Assembly: GCF_012932215.1 (NCBI RefSeq)
Contig: NZ_CP048788.1
Span: 2,666,001 to 2,730,000 of the forward strand
DNA length: 64,000 nucleotides
From: Roseobacter ponti
Lineage (GTDB): Bacteria > Pseudomonadota > Alphaproteobacteria > Rhodobacterales > Rhodobacteraceae
Direction of reading: 5' to 3'
The notes below the pieces were generated by a model that was not told the DNA's origin, searched no databases, and saw nothing but the letters and a program-made list of their open reading frames with translations. The position numbers and the translations under genes are program-made. Shown here piece after piece: positions 8,617-17,418 of this stretch. How positions within the stretch are numbered: position 1 is the first letter of the stretch; each line of letters opens with the position of its first letter.

Positions 8617-9839
8617 CCGCGCCCGGCGGCCCCCTGAAAGGCATGCGCGTGATTGAGCTTGCTCACATCATGGCCGGTCCGGTCTGCGGGCTGATGCTGG
8701 CAGATATGGGTGCCGATGTCATCAAAGTGGAAAAGCCCGACGGCGACGACAGCCGACGCTTTGTGCCGCCCGATATCAACGGGGAGTCGGCGGCCTATAT
8801 GATGATGAACCGCAACAAGCGGGGCATCGCACTCAATCTCAAGGATGAAGCTGCGGTTGACGTGCTGCGCGAACTGCTGGCCGAAGCCGATGTGGTGATC
8901 GAAAACTACCGCAAAGGCACAATGGCCAGGCTCGGCCTCGGGTATGAAGACCTGGCCCGGGCAAACCCCAGGCTCATCTATTGCGAAATCTCCGGTTTCG
9001 GGCGCACCGGGCCCTATGCCGAACGCGGCGGGTTCGATCTGATAGCACAGGGCATGTCGGGTCTGATGTCTGTGACCGGTGAGGGGCCGGGGCGCCCCCC
9101 GGTAAAGGTCGCGGCACCGATCTCCGATATCAATGCGGGCATTCTTGCCGCAATGGGCATCTCCGCGGCCTATTCGAACATGCTCAGAACAGGCCTCGGT
9201 CAGAAGGTCGATACCTCGCTCTTTGAAGCTGCCATCGTTCAGACTTACTGGCAATCCGCCATTGCCCTTGCCACGGGCGAAAAACCCGAACCTCTGGGAT
9301 CGGCACATCCGCTGAACGCCCCGTATCAGTCGTTCAGGACAAGTGACGGCTGGATCAATGTGGGTGCTGCAAATCAGAGCAACTGGCTGCGGTTTCTCGA
9401 TGTCATCTCTGCGCCGGAACTGGATGATGATCCGCGTTTTGAGTCAAACCAGGCCCGCATTCAGAACCTGCCCGCGCTCGTTGAAATTCTCAACGGGTAT
9501 CTCATGCACGACAGCACGGAAAACTGGCTGGCCAGGATGGATGCCGCCCGCCTGCCTGCCGGACCGGTGAATGACATTCTTCAGATGCACAACGATCCGC
9601 AGGCCCGGGCCAGAGACATGCTTGTTGAAGTGGATCATCCCGCTGCCGGCACAATCGAAACGATCGGTCATCCGGTCAAGTTCAGTGAGACGCCGGCAAA
9701 AATTACCCGCGCGGCACCGCTTCTGGGCCAGCATACCAGGGCCATTCTGAGCGAAATGGGGTATGACAGCACGAAGATCGACGGCCTGTTCGCCTCGGGA
9801 GCGGCGATTGGCGCTGAGAGCTGCAGTACCGGTTCATAA
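8613..9839 (+). CDS. Class III CoA-transferase (CaiB/BaiF family)
   Basis: A 408-residue family III CoA-transferase, moving CoA between carboxylic acids. Diagnostic segments are GMRVIELAHIMAGPVCG at the N-terminus, LADMGADVIKVEKPDGDD near 30, NRNKRGIALNLK near 67, and PISDINAGILAA near 170. Asp172 in that last motif corresponds to the aspartyl-CoA nucleophile (Asp169 of formyl-CoA transferase). TGLGQKVDTSLFEA and WLARMDAARLPAGPVNDI follow as in the family. It probably activates the imported carboxylate with CoA from an internal donor such as succinyl-CoA, for the adjacent crotonase. It is the last gene of this operon. The substrate is unknown; formate/oxalate, carnitine-like and itaconate-like acids are all handled by this family. 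Confidence 0.9.
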   Translation: MTAPGGPLKGMRVIELAHIMAGPVCGLMLADMGADVIKVEKPDGDDSRRFVPPDINGESAAYMMMNRNKRGIALNLKDEAAVDVLRELLAEADVVIENYRKGTMARLGLGYEDLARANPRLIYCEISGFGRTGPYAERGGFDLIAQGMSGLMSVTGEGPGRPPVKVAAPISDINAGILAAMGISAAYSNMLRTGLGQKVDTSLFEAAIVQTYWQSAIALATGEKPEPLGSAHPLNAPYQSFRTSDGWINVGAANQSNWLRFLDVISAPELDDDPRFESNQARIQNLPALVEILNGYLMHDSTENWLARMDAARLPAGPVNDILQMHNDPQARARDMLVEVDHPAAGTIETIGHPVKFSETPAKITRAAPLLGQHTRAILSEMGYDSTKIDGLFASGAAIGAESCSTGS

Positions 9840-10588
9840 AGCTCGTTCCTGTAAGATAACCTGCCCCCTTCGTCAGCGCGACCCGTTCCTGGGTGATAAT
9901 GATGCCCTGCGCAGCCAGCGGGTGCTCCCTGCTCCCGGGCGGTGGCAGCGATCTTCGGCGCGAGTTAACGGCAGGGTAACCTCCCCGGGATGGCTGTCAA
10001 AACGGCTTCAGATGCGACGTTCCGCGGGGACCCGGGTCATGCATTCACCCTGTCCGTGCCGTCCATGTTTTCCTGGGGGACGCCCGTGATTCGTGTCCGG
10101 TGCAACTGAATTCCCGCTGCAGCGGCATCGGGCCGGCAGCGGATCATAATGCGATCATCAGTAAAACGTTTGAAATCAGGCGCGAACCCTGCCGCCCCGA
10201 CCCGGCTCTGATCGGTTCAGGCAGGAACGAATGGTGCCCCGTGTACTCCATAAAATCAAGCCCTGTCAGTCGCTTATCAGCTGTTTACAACAGACTCTTG
10301 TGCCACCTGCCCGCTATTAAGCGGGGGTGCAAAAGAAATGTGCGCTCAGCCGCACCGGTCTCTTTGCTGAAACTCATTTCTCTTGACGAATGGTCCGCAA
10401 CACCTGTTTGATTGAATGAATATTCAGTGAAACGGAGCGGGTGGTTCCGGCAGGACAGGGTGCGACAGTATCAGGTCTTTCACCGGGCCTAACCAAACCG
10501 GACGGCCTGCGGCTCACCAGAAGTTCTGCAGGGACAAAACAATCACTGCGGTCGTTCACACGACCCGACAACACGGGAGTTCAGAACC
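9840..10588. other. 749-bp intergenic region ahead of the amine-uptake operon
   Basis: No convincing gene is seen: the short open frames lack family motifs and ribosome sites. The right part is more AT-rich and holds the likely control region of the next operon, including a TTGACG hexamer (10384-10389) and the inverted repeat described at 10411-10428. The leader from that repeat to the first start codon is about 160 bases. The left part shows no recognisable structure. Confidence 0.5.
10411..10428. promoter_or_regulatory. Inverted-repeat operator ATTGAA-N6-TTCAGT, shared with 24881-24898
   Basis: The sequence ATTGAATGAATATTCAGT is an imperfect palindrome (ATTGAA ... TTCAGT) with a perfect TGAATATTCA core (10417-10426). 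It matches 15 of 18 bases of ATTGAACGGATATTCAAT ahead of the class III aminotransferase at 24881-24898. Dyads of this spacing and AT-rich half sites suit a TetR/BetI-type dimer. The BetI-like regulator at 14683-15369 inside this operon is the likely ligand-responsive binder. The repeat is directly seen; the binding assignment is inferred. Confidence 0.6.
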
Positions 10589-11713
10589 ATGGATATCAAG
10601 GACCAGCTGGGATCGATGCGCGCGGGAGAGATAAGCCGCCGTACCTTTACACGCAATCTTCTGGCCGCAGGCGTCGGCATCACAGCCGCGCCGCTGGCGA
10701 CGCGCAAAGCCATGGCCGCCGCCGGCGATCAGGCGACGTTTTTCACGTGGGGTGGATATGACATTCCGGAGCTTTTCGTGCCCTACAAAGAGAAAAACGG
10801 TGAACTGCCGAACTTCTCGATCTTTGGCGGATCAGAAGAGGCGCTTACAAAAATGCGCGGCGGGTTTGTCGTCGATGTCTCACATCCCTGCAACTCCGGC
10901 CTGCCCCGCTGGGTGCAGTCGGGTCTCTTTCAGCCCATCGATACCTCACGGCTGACGAACTGGGGAGATGTGATGCCGGAACTGGTCTCCCTGCCCGGCA
11001 ATGACGCCGACGCGGGCAACGTTTGGCTGGCACCTTTTGACTGGGGTCAGACGTCGATCACCTACCGCACGGATCTCTTTGAGGTCGAGGGCGAGGAAAG
11101 CTGGGACATGCTCTGGGATGAGCGGTATTCCGGACGGCTTGGTTCGCTTGCTTCCGGCGGCGACGCCTGGTGGTGCGGTGCGATCAAAGCCGGCGTGCCG
11201 ATGGATCAGATCCACACCGATGAAGCCTTTGAGAAAATCGCCGCGGTGATGCGCGAGCAGCGCCCGCTGCTGCGCACCTATACCGATGACACCACCACCC
11301 TTGAGCAGGCCCTGGCCTCCGGCGAGATGGTTGCCGCGATGACCTGGAACAGCTCCGCGACCGTGCTCAAAGCCGAAGGCGTGCCGGTGAAGTTCGCGAG
11401 CCCCAAAGAAGGCGCGCTGACATGGGTTTGCGGCCTCATGATCCACAAAGACGCGCCGAACATCGACAAGGCTTATGAGGTCATCGACAGCCTGCTCAGT
11501 GTGGACTCCGGAAAATTCATGATCAATGACTACGGATACGGACATTCCAACAACAAATCGTTTGAACAGTTCGATGCGGAAACGCTAGCAGGTCTTGGCC
11601 TGAGTGACACGCCGGCTGATATCCTCGGCGCAGGGCACTTCCAGGTTCCGCAGACCCAGGAGTGGGAGACGAAAATGAACACTGTCTTTGAGGAAATCAA
11701 AGCAGGCTTCTGA
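10589..11713 (+). CDS. Polyamine-type ABC transporter substrate-binding protein (PotD-like), Tat signal
   Basis: A 374-residue periplasmic solute-binding protein. The N-terminus carries a twin-arginine signal (SRRTFTRN, residues 15-22) followed by a hydrophobic stretch and a cleavage region near MAAA at about 46. The mature part starts with the PotD-family pattern FFTWGGYDIPELFVPY. Later come DVSHPCNSGLPRWVQSGLFQP near 95, LAPFDWGQTSITYR near 150, and TLEQALASGEMVAAMTWN near 235, where aspartate, tryptophan and tyrosine residues usually cage a cationic amine. It opens an operon with two permeases and an ATPase, and leads into three amine-dehydrogenase paralogs. The ligand is inferred to be a polyamine-like or N-methylated cation. 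Confidence 0.9.
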   Translation: MDIKDQLGSMRAGEISRRTFTRNLLAAGVGITAAPLATRKAMAAAGDQATFFTWGGYDIPELFVPYKEKNGELPNFSIFGGSEEALTKMRGGFVVDVSHPCNSGLPRWVQSGLFQPIDTSRLTNWGDVMPELVSLPGNDADAGNVWLAPFDWGQTSITYRTDLFEVEGEESWDMLWDERYSGRLGSLASGGDAWWCGAIKAGVPMDQIHTDEAFEKIAAVMREQRPLLRTYTDDTTTLEQALASGEMVAAMTWNSSATVLKAEGVPVKFASPKEGALTWVCGLMIHKDAPNIDKAYEVIDSLLSVDSGKFMINDYGYGHSNNKSFEQFDAETLAGLGLSDTPADILGAGHFQVPQTQEWETKMNTVFEEIKAGF

Positions 11714-11721
11714 CGACCGAT

Positions 11722-11748
11722 GCGACGCCGGGGCCCCTCCGGCGTCGC
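11722..11748 (+). terminator. Perfect 10-bp hairpin after the binding-protein gene
   Basis: GCGACGCCGG (11722-11731) pairs perfectly with CCGGCGTCGC (11739-11748) around a 7-base loop, 8 bases after the PotD-like stop codon. There is no T-tract, and the permease gene follows in the same direction. It most likely protects the binding-protein mRNA from 3' decay and lowers permease output; partial termination is the alternative. Confidence 0.5.
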
Positions 11749-11814
11749 CTGTCCACTCCCGCGTCAGCGATGCCCCGCGGGTATTCACCACTTCTTTTGA
11801 ACAGGTCGGACCCG

Positions 11815-12747
11815 ATGAGTGATCAGACCCTTCAGACGCGCAGCGCACCGGTCGCCACACCGGCCACGGCGGGGCGTTTCGGTCGCCTGATGCAGCGCTC
11901 TGAGGCGTCAAGAGGCTATGCCCTTCTTGCGCCCTCGCTGATCTTTCTCGGCGTGGTCATCCTTGTGCCGTTCGGCATTCTGCTGGTGATGAGTTTCTGG
12001 ACAGCGTCCGGGTTCGGCTTTGATACAAACTTTACGACCGCGAACTATCAGAAGTTTTTTGAGCGGCCGATCTATACCGCGCTGCTCAACCGGTCGCTTT
12101 TCATTTCCGGTATGGTGACAGTCTTTACTGTGCTCCTGTGCTATCCGATGGCCTATTATGTCGCGTTTCACGTGCACCGTCACAAGATGCTCTGGATCGT
12201 GCTGATGACGCTGCCCTTCTGGACAAGCTATCTGCTGCGCGTTTTCGCCTGGAAGGTCGTGCTCGGCTATGAGGGGGTGATTAATTCGGCGCTGATGAAT
12301 ATGGGCCTGATCGAGGCCCCGCTGGAATTTCTGCTCTACAGCCAGCAGGCGGTGATCATCACGCTTGCCCATGCCTGGGCTGCCTTTGCCATTCTGCCGC
12401 TGTATGTCTCGCTGGAGAAGATCGACAAATCCCTGCTGGAGGCGGCCACTGATCTGGGTGACGGTCCGGTGCGGCGGTTTTTCCGCATCACCCTGCCCCT
12501 GTCGCTGCCAGGCGTGATCTCTGCCAGTCTGCTGATCTTTATCCCCACCACCGGCGACTACATCACACCGGCACTTCTGGGCGGACCCGACGGCGCGATG
12601 ATCGGCAACCTCATCCAGAAACAGTTCGGCCCGATCAACAACTGGCCGATGGGGGCGGCGCTTTCGATTATTCTGATGCTGTGCATTGCGACCATCAGCC
12701 TTGTCTTCATCCTGCTAACCCTCTTCGTCAGAAAGCGCGTTTCATGA
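11815..12747 (+). CDS. ABC transporter permease (PotB-like)
   Basis: A roughly 310-residue inner-membrane permease with six predicted transmembrane helices. The first helix is YALLAPSLIFLGVVILVPFG. The cytoplasmic EAA loop that docks the ATPase reads EAATDLGDGPVRRFFRITLPLSLPG, near residue 205. The frame is open upstream to 11770, but the ATG at 11815 gives a conventional N-terminus with AGGTCGGA just before it. Order binding protein - permease - permease - ATPase is that of spermidine/putrescine-type importers. Its stop overlaps the next permease start (ATGA), so both membrane subunits are made in a coupled way. Confidence 0.92.
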   Translation: MSDQTLQTRSAPVATPATAGRFGRLMQRSEASRGYALLAPSLIFLGVVILVPFGILLVMSFWTASGFGFDTNFTTANYQKFFERPIYTALLNRSLFISGMVTVFTVLLCYPMAYYVAFHVHRHKMLWIVLMTLPFWTSYLLRVFAWKVVLGYEGVINSALMNMGLIEAPLEFLLYSQQAVIITLAHAWAAFAILPLYVSLEKIDKSLLEAATDLGDGPVRRFFRITLPLSLPGVISASLLIFIPTTGDYITPALLGGPDGAMIGNLIQKQFGPINNWPMGAALSIILMLCIATISLVFILLTLFVRKRVS

Positions 12748-13565
12748 GTGGCGAAAGCTATATCCGCCGGCCTAACCGTCCCCTGCAGATCTATGCGGTG
12801 GTGTTTCTGATCCTGCTTTACGTCCCGGTGATGTTCCTGCCGCTTTTCAGCTTCAACGACTCGCTTTATGTGCGCTTCCCGCTCGAGGGGTTCACCCTGC
12901 AATGGTACGGAGAGCTTTTTCAGCGCGACGCGGTCTGGAATGCGCTGTGGAACTCTGTGCGTGTCGGCGTGGTGGTAGCCGTTTTTTCAACCACGCTGGG
13001 GGTTTTCGCGGCCAAGGCCATCACCCGCTACCGGATGCCGGGCAAAGGGCCGATGGTCACCTTCATCATGCTGCCGCTGGTGGTGCCGCTGATCATCTTC
13101 GGCGTGGCGCTGCTGGTGCTGCTGAGCCAGCTTGGCATTGCGCTCTCACTCTATACCGTGGCGATCGGCCATATGATCGTCTGCCTGCCCTTCTCCATCG
13201 CCGTGCTGATCCCCCGGTTTGAAGGCTTTGACGCCTCTATCGAAGAGGCCTCCGCCGATCTGGGGGAAAATGCATTCTGGACCTTCTGGCGCGTGACGCT
13301 GCCGATGGTGGGGCCCGGTGTGGTGGCCAGTCTGATGCTCACCTTTACGGTTTCATTTGATGAATTCATTCTGGCGTTTTTCCTCAGCGGAACTGAGCCC
13401 ACACTGCCGATGTACATCTGGGGGCAGTTGCGCTTTCCACAGCAGTTCCCGTCCATTCTGGCGCTGTCATCGATCATTATCTTCGTCTCTTTCGTGCTGG
13501 TCTTCGCCGGTCAGTGGATCAACCGCGGTGCGCTTTCCGGCTCGGCAAAAAGGAGCGGCGCATGA
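12744..13565 (+). CDS. ABC transporter permease (PotC-like)
   Basis: A 273-residue permease with six predicted helices, forming the membrane channel together with the PotB-like subunit. The EAA loop reads IEEASADLGENAFWTFWRVTLP near residue 168, and the family stretch FTVSFDEFILAFFLSG follows. The start is the ATG that overlaps the upstream TGA (ATGA at 12744-12747); an earlier in-frame ATG at 12681 lies deep inside the upstream gene and is not preferred. The stop again overlaps the start of the ATPase gene (ATGA at 13562-13565). This tight coupling supports stoichiometric assembly of one importer. Confidence 0.92.
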   Translation: MSGESYIRRPNRPLQIYAVVFLILLYVPVMFLPLFSFNDSLYVRFPLEGFTLQWYGELFQRDAVWNALWNSVRVGVVVAVFSTTLGVFAAKAITRYRMPGKGPMVTFIMLPLVVPLIIFGVALLVLLSQLGIALSLYTVAIGHMIVCLPFSIAVLIPRFEGFDASIEEASADLGENAFWTFWRVTLPMVGPGVVASLMLTFTVSFDEFILAFFLSGTEPTLPMYIWGQLRFPQQFPSILALSSIIIFVSFVLVFAGQWINRGALSGSAKRSGA

Positions 13566-14662
13566 CCCCGCAGGACGCGTTCATTTCGATCCGCAATGTG
13601 GATAAATACTTCGGCAGTTTTCAGGCGATCAACAACGTCTCAATCGATATCGGGCACGGAGAGTTCTTTTCGCTGCTCGGCTCGTCGGGCTGCGGCAAGA
13701 CCACGCTGCTGCGCATGCTCGCGGGTTTTGAGAACCCCTCTTCGGGCGAGATCCTGATCGATGGTCAGCCGATGACGGACGTGCCACCGCACCTGCGCCC
13801 GGTCAACATGGTCTTTCAGAACTATGCGATTTTTCCGCATCTGAACGTTCTTGACAATATCGCCTACGGGCTGCGCAGGCAAAAGCTGTCAAAGGCGAAG
13901 GTGAACACAATGGTCGATGAGATGCTCGACCTGATCAAACTGCCCGGATACGGAAACCGCAAAGCCACCGAACTGTCCGGCGGTCAGCGCCAGCGCGTCG
14001 CCCTTGCACGTGCGCTGATCCTGCGGCCCAAAGTCCTGTTGCTGGATGAACCGCTGGGCGCGCTCGACAAGCAGCTGCGCGAACAGATGCAGCTTGAGCT
14101 CAGAGAGCTGCAACGCACGGTCGGCATTACCTTTGTTTTCGTGACCCACGATCAGGAAGAAGCGCTGACCCTGTCGGACCGGATCGCGGTAATGTCGCGC
14201 GGAGAGGTGTTGCAGCTTGATACACCCACCGGGCTCTATGAACGCCCGGTCAGCCGGGAGGTCGCGTCGTTCATCGGCACCATGAATTTCTTTGACGGGC
14301 GTGTGACGGGGTCGGATGCGACGGGGATGACAGTGGACGCCGCAGGCCTCGGGTCGCTGCATATCCCCGGACCCAAGCGCGCCTTTACCGATGGCGACAC
14401 AGTACATGTCGCGCTGCGTCCCGAACGGTTTGAGCTGGCCGCAGAGGCCCCGGCGGGCGAAAGCGGACACGCGCGCGGGGTTGTCAGAAACGCAGCCTAT
14501 CTGGGCGAGCGCAGTCATTACTATGTCGAGCTTGAGGGAGTTGAAGCGCCGGTTGCAGTCTCTGCGCAGAACGGTATCGGCGGCTCGTTTTCAGTAACCG
14601 AAGGCAGCCCGGTCTGGCTGAAGTGGCATAACGAGGCAGCCGTCGTGCTGCGCCCGGAATGA
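13562..14662 (+). CDS. ABC transporter ATP-binding protein (PotA-like)
   Basis: A 366-residue ATPase of the polyamine/opine importer class. The nucleotide-binding domain shows Walker A GSSGCGKTT near residue 39, the Q-loop VFQNYAIFPHL near 85, signature LSGGQRQR near 138, Walker B VLLLDEPLGALD near 158 and the switch His in FVTHDQEEA near 193. A C-terminal TOBE-type regulatory domain follows from about residue 270 (VHVALRPERFEL). The start is the ATG overlapping the upstream stop; the in-frame ATG 48 bases earlier is within the permease. It energises uptake through the two preceding permeases. The TetR regulator starts 20 bases downstream. Confidence 0.93.
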   Translation: MTPQDAFISIRNVDKYFGSFQAINNVSIDIGHGEFFSLLGSSGCGKTTLLRMLAGFENPSSGEILIDGQPMTDVPPHLRPVNMVFQNYAIFPHLNVLDNIAYGLRRQKLSKAKVNTMVDEMLDLIKLPGYGNRKATELSGGQRQRVALARALILRPKVLLLDEPLGALDKQLREQMQLELRELQRTVGITFVFVTHDQEEALTLSDRIAVMSRGEVLQLDTPTGLYERPVSREVASFIGTMNFFDGRVTGSDATGMTVDAAGLGSLHIPGPKRAFTDGDTVHVALRPERFELAAEAPAGESGHARGVVRNAAYLGERSHYYVELEGVEAPVAVSAQNGIGGSFSVTEGSPVWLKWHNEAAVVLRPE

Positions 14663-14682
14663 ACGCGGACGGGGAGTGATAA

Positions 14683-15369
14683 GTGGCAACGCCGGAAGCA
14701 ACCACAAAAGCCAGCAGAACGAATGCGCGCAGCGGACGCACGGCCCCCCGCGAGGTCCGGCGGCAGCAGCTGATTGAGGCCACGATCGAGTCGATCTCGA
14801 AATATGGCATTTCGGGCACCACGATGACGACCGTGACAGGCCTTGCGGGTCTCTCGCTGGGCATCGTCAACTTTTACTTTGAGAGCAAGGAAAACCTCTT
14901 TGAGGAGACCCTGCGCTTTCTGGCTGAAGAACACCGTGCTCTGTGGCGCAGAACGGTTATCACGGACAAGCCGACGGCTGCCGGCAAGCTGCTGGCCATT
15001 GTCGACGCCGAGTTTCATCCGAAGGTCTGCAGCCACAAAAAGCTGACCGTCTGGACGGCCTTTTACGGCGAGGCGGGGTATCGCAAATCCTATCGCGAGA
15101 TCATGTCGGGGATCGACACAGAACGCTGGCAGGCCTCCACGCGTCTGTGTCGTGAAATCATCGAACAGGGCAGTTACGAAGGCATGGAGGCCGAAAGCAT
15201 TGCGGAGACCCTTGAAGGGCTTTTTGACGGTTTTTGCCTCAACATTTTGATCTATCCCGGCGAATTCACCCGCGAAGATGCGAGAAACAGAATTCGCGAC
15301 TATCTCGCGACAGTGTTTCCTGCCCATTTTGCCGGCGGGACAACGCCGTGCTCCGGGACACCTGAATGA
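14683..15369 (+). CDS. TetR-family transcriptional regulator (BetI-like)
   Basis: A 228-residue repressor beginning at GTG. A basic 25-residue leader is followed by the TetR helix-turn-helix: RRQQLIEATIESISKYG, then GTTMTTVTGLAGLSLGIVNFYFESKENLF (residues about 28-72). The C-terminal ligand domain resembles BetI (WTAFYGEAGYRKSYREI, LEGLFDGFCLNILIYPGEF), and BetI regulators respond to choline/betaine-type quaternary amines. Its gene sits between the importer and the TMADH-like enzymes, and its stop overlaps the first enzyme start (ATGA). It probably represses this operon and the aminotransferase at 23425-24807 through the repeats at 10411 and 24881. The effector is inferred to be the imported methylated amine or a metabolite. 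Confidence 0.88.
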   Translation: MATPEATTKASRTNARSGRTAPREVRRQQLIEATIESISKYGISGTTMTTVTGLAGLSLGIVNFYFESKENLFEETLRFLAEEHRALWRRTVITDKPTAAGKLLAIVDAEFHPKVCSHKKLTVWTAFYGEAGYRKSYREIMSGIDTERWQASTRLCREIIEQGSYEGMEAESIAETLEGLFDGFCLNILIYPGEFTREDARNRIRDYLATVFPAHFAGGTTPCSGTPE

Positions 15370-17417
15370 GCAGAGATCCGCGGTATGACATCCTCTTTGA
15401 GCCGGTACAGATCGGGCCCGTCACGGCCCCGAACCGGTTTTTTCAGGTGCCCCATTGCAACGGCATGGGCCATCAGTATCCGTCGTCGATGGCCGAGATG
15501 CGCGCCATCAAAGCCGAGGGCGGATGGGGCGTGGTAAACACCGAAGAGGCCGAGATTTCACATACCTCGGAGCTCAGCGGTGTGATTGAGGCACGGCTCT
15601 GGGACGACAGCGATATTCCGGCTCTGGCCCGTATGGTCGAGAAGGTCCATGCGCACGGTGCTCTGGCAGGTATCGAGCCTGCCCATCTTGGTGCCGGGGC
15701 TGCCAATAACTACAGCCGCGAGATCCCTATGGGCCCGTCCGCGCGCCCCGTCGATCTGTCGGAGCCCGTTCAGGCACGCGCCATGGACAAGGCCGATATC
15801 CGCGCCTTTCGTAAAATGCATGTAGATGCGGCCCTGCGCGCCAGAAAGGCAGGGTTTGACATTGTCTATGTCTATGCCGGCCACGATATGACAACGCTGA
15901 TGCACTTCCTGTCGCACACCCGCAACGACCGAACCGATGAATACGGCGGCTCGCTGGAAAACCGGGTGCGGCTGATGCGCGAGGTGCTGACGGACACCAA
16001 AGAGGCAATTGGTGACACTACCGCAGTGGCGATCCGCCTCGCCGTGGACGAGATGAAGGGCAAAGATGGCATCGCCTCTGACGGTGAGGGTCGTGAGATT
16101 GTCGAAATGCTGGCTGAACTGCCCGACCTCTGGGACGTGAACGTCAGTGGCTGGGAGAATGACAGCCAGACCTCGCGGTTTTCCGAAGAGGGGTATCAGA
16201 CCGACTACATTTCCTTTGTCAAAAGCCTGACCAGCAAACCGGTAGTGGGCGTCGGGCGCTTCACCTCGCCCGACACGATGGTGTCTCTGGTGAAAAAGGG
16301 CGTGCTGGACCTTATCGGCGCGGCGCGCCCGTCGATTGCCGACCCGTTCCTGCCCAAAAAGATCGACGAGGGCCGGGTGGAGGACATCCGCGAGTGCATT
16401 GGCTGCAACATCTGCGTGACAGCGGATTTTCTGGCGCACCCGATGCGCTGCACCCAGAACCCGACCATGGGCGAGGAATGGCGCAGAGGCTGGCACCCGG
16501 AGTACATCGCCGACAAATCGAACAGCGAAACGGTGCTCATCGTGGGCGCGGGCCCTGCGGGGCTTGAGGCTGCACGCGCCCTGGGACAACGCGGCCATGC
16601 GGTGACTCTGTCCGAGGGCGCAGATCACGTGGGCGGCCGCGTGGCGCGCGAAGCCACTCTGCCCGGCCTCTCTGCCTGGAAGCGCGTGGCCGATTACCGC
16701 GCGTACCGGATCAGCCAGATGCCGCAGGTGGATCTTTATCTGCAAAGCCACCTGACCGCAGCACAGGTCATGGAATTTGAGGCCGATCATGTGGTGATTG
16801 CCACTGGCGCGCGCTGGTCGGCCACGGGCATCGGGCGCAGCAACCGCCAGGGTATTCCCGCCAGTGAGGGTGCCCGCGTCATGACCGCCGATGACATTAT
16901 CGCTGGCAAAACGCCCGAAGGACCGGTCGTCATTTTTGACGATGATTATTATTACATGGCCGGGCTCATCGCGGAGAAGCTGCGCGCTGACGGCCATGAC
17001 GTCACCTATGTCACGCCGGCGGCGGACGTTTCGCACTGGACCCACAACACCATGGAGCAGGAGCGGATCCAGACCCGGCTCATGGAAACCGGGGTGAAGA
17101 TCGTCCCGCTGCACAACGTCATTCGTGCGGGTGCCGGGGCGGTTGATCTTGAATGCGTCTATACCGGCCAGGTGACTTCCCTGCCCTGCGGGACTTTCAT
17201 CCCGGTGACGATGCGGACACCGACTGACGCGCTTTATCACGATCTGATCGCCGAAGGCATGCAACCGGAAAAGGTCACCCGTATCGGCGATTGTCTGGCC
17301 CCCGGCACCATTGCCGCCGCGGTCTATGCCGGGCACCGTTTTGCACGGGAGTTTGGCGAACCGCCTGCGACCGGCGTGCCCTTCCGACGCGAACTCCCCC
17401 GGCTGGCGGCTGAATGA
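15366..17417 (+). CDS. Trimethylamine dehydrogenase-like flavoprotein, paralog 1
   Basis: A 683-residue iron-sulfur flavoprotein colinear with Methylophilus trimethylamine dehydrogenase (TMADH). An FMN TIM barrel comes first, then a 4Fe-4S site, then a dinucleotide-binding half (GAGPAG at 394-399). Cys31 in VPHC matches TMADH Cys30, which binds FMN covalently as 6-S-cysteinyl-FMN. Cys344, 347, 350 and 362 match the cluster ligands. Active-site Tyr170, His173, Trp263 and Asp266 match Tyr169, His172, Trp264 and Asp267. The aromatic cage differs: TMADH Tyr60 is Glu61 here, and Trp355 is replaced by Asp. It should oxidatively demethylate or deaminate an amine other than trimethylamine. It is coupled to the TetR gene and to paralog 2. 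Confidence 0.88.
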   Translation: MSRDPRYDILFEPVQIGPVTAPNRFFQVPHCNGMGHQYPSSMAEMRAIKAEGGWGVVNTEEAEISHTSELSGVIEARLWDDSDIPALARMVEKVHAHGALAGIEPAHLGAGAANNYSREIPMGPSARPVDLSEPVQARAMDKADIRAFRKMHVDAALRARKAGFDIVYVYAGHDMTTLMHFLSHTRNDRTDEYGGSLENRVRLMREVLTDTKEAIGDTTAVAIRLAVDEMKGKDGIASDGEGREIVEMLAELPDLWDVNVSGWENDSQTSRFSEEGYQTDYISFVKSLTSKPVVGVGRFTSPDTMVSLVKKGVLDLIGAARPSIADPFLPKKIDEGRVEDIRECIGCNICVTADFLAHPMRCTQNPTMGEEWRRGWHPEYIADKSNSETVLIVGAGPAGLEAARALGQRGHAVTLSEGADHVGGRVAREATLPGLSAWKRVADYRAYRISQMPQVDLYLQSHLTAAQVMEFEADHVVIATGARWSATGIGRSNRQGIPASEGARVMTADDIIAGKTPEGPVVIFDDDYYYMAGLIAEKLRADGHDVTYVTPAADVSHWTHNTMEQERIQTRLMETGVKIVPLHNVIRAGAGAVDLECVYTGQVTSLPCGTFIPVTMRTPTDALYHDLIAEGMQPEKVTRIGDCLAPGTIAAAVYAGHRFAREFGEPPATGVPFRRELPRLAAE

Positions 17418-17418
17418 C

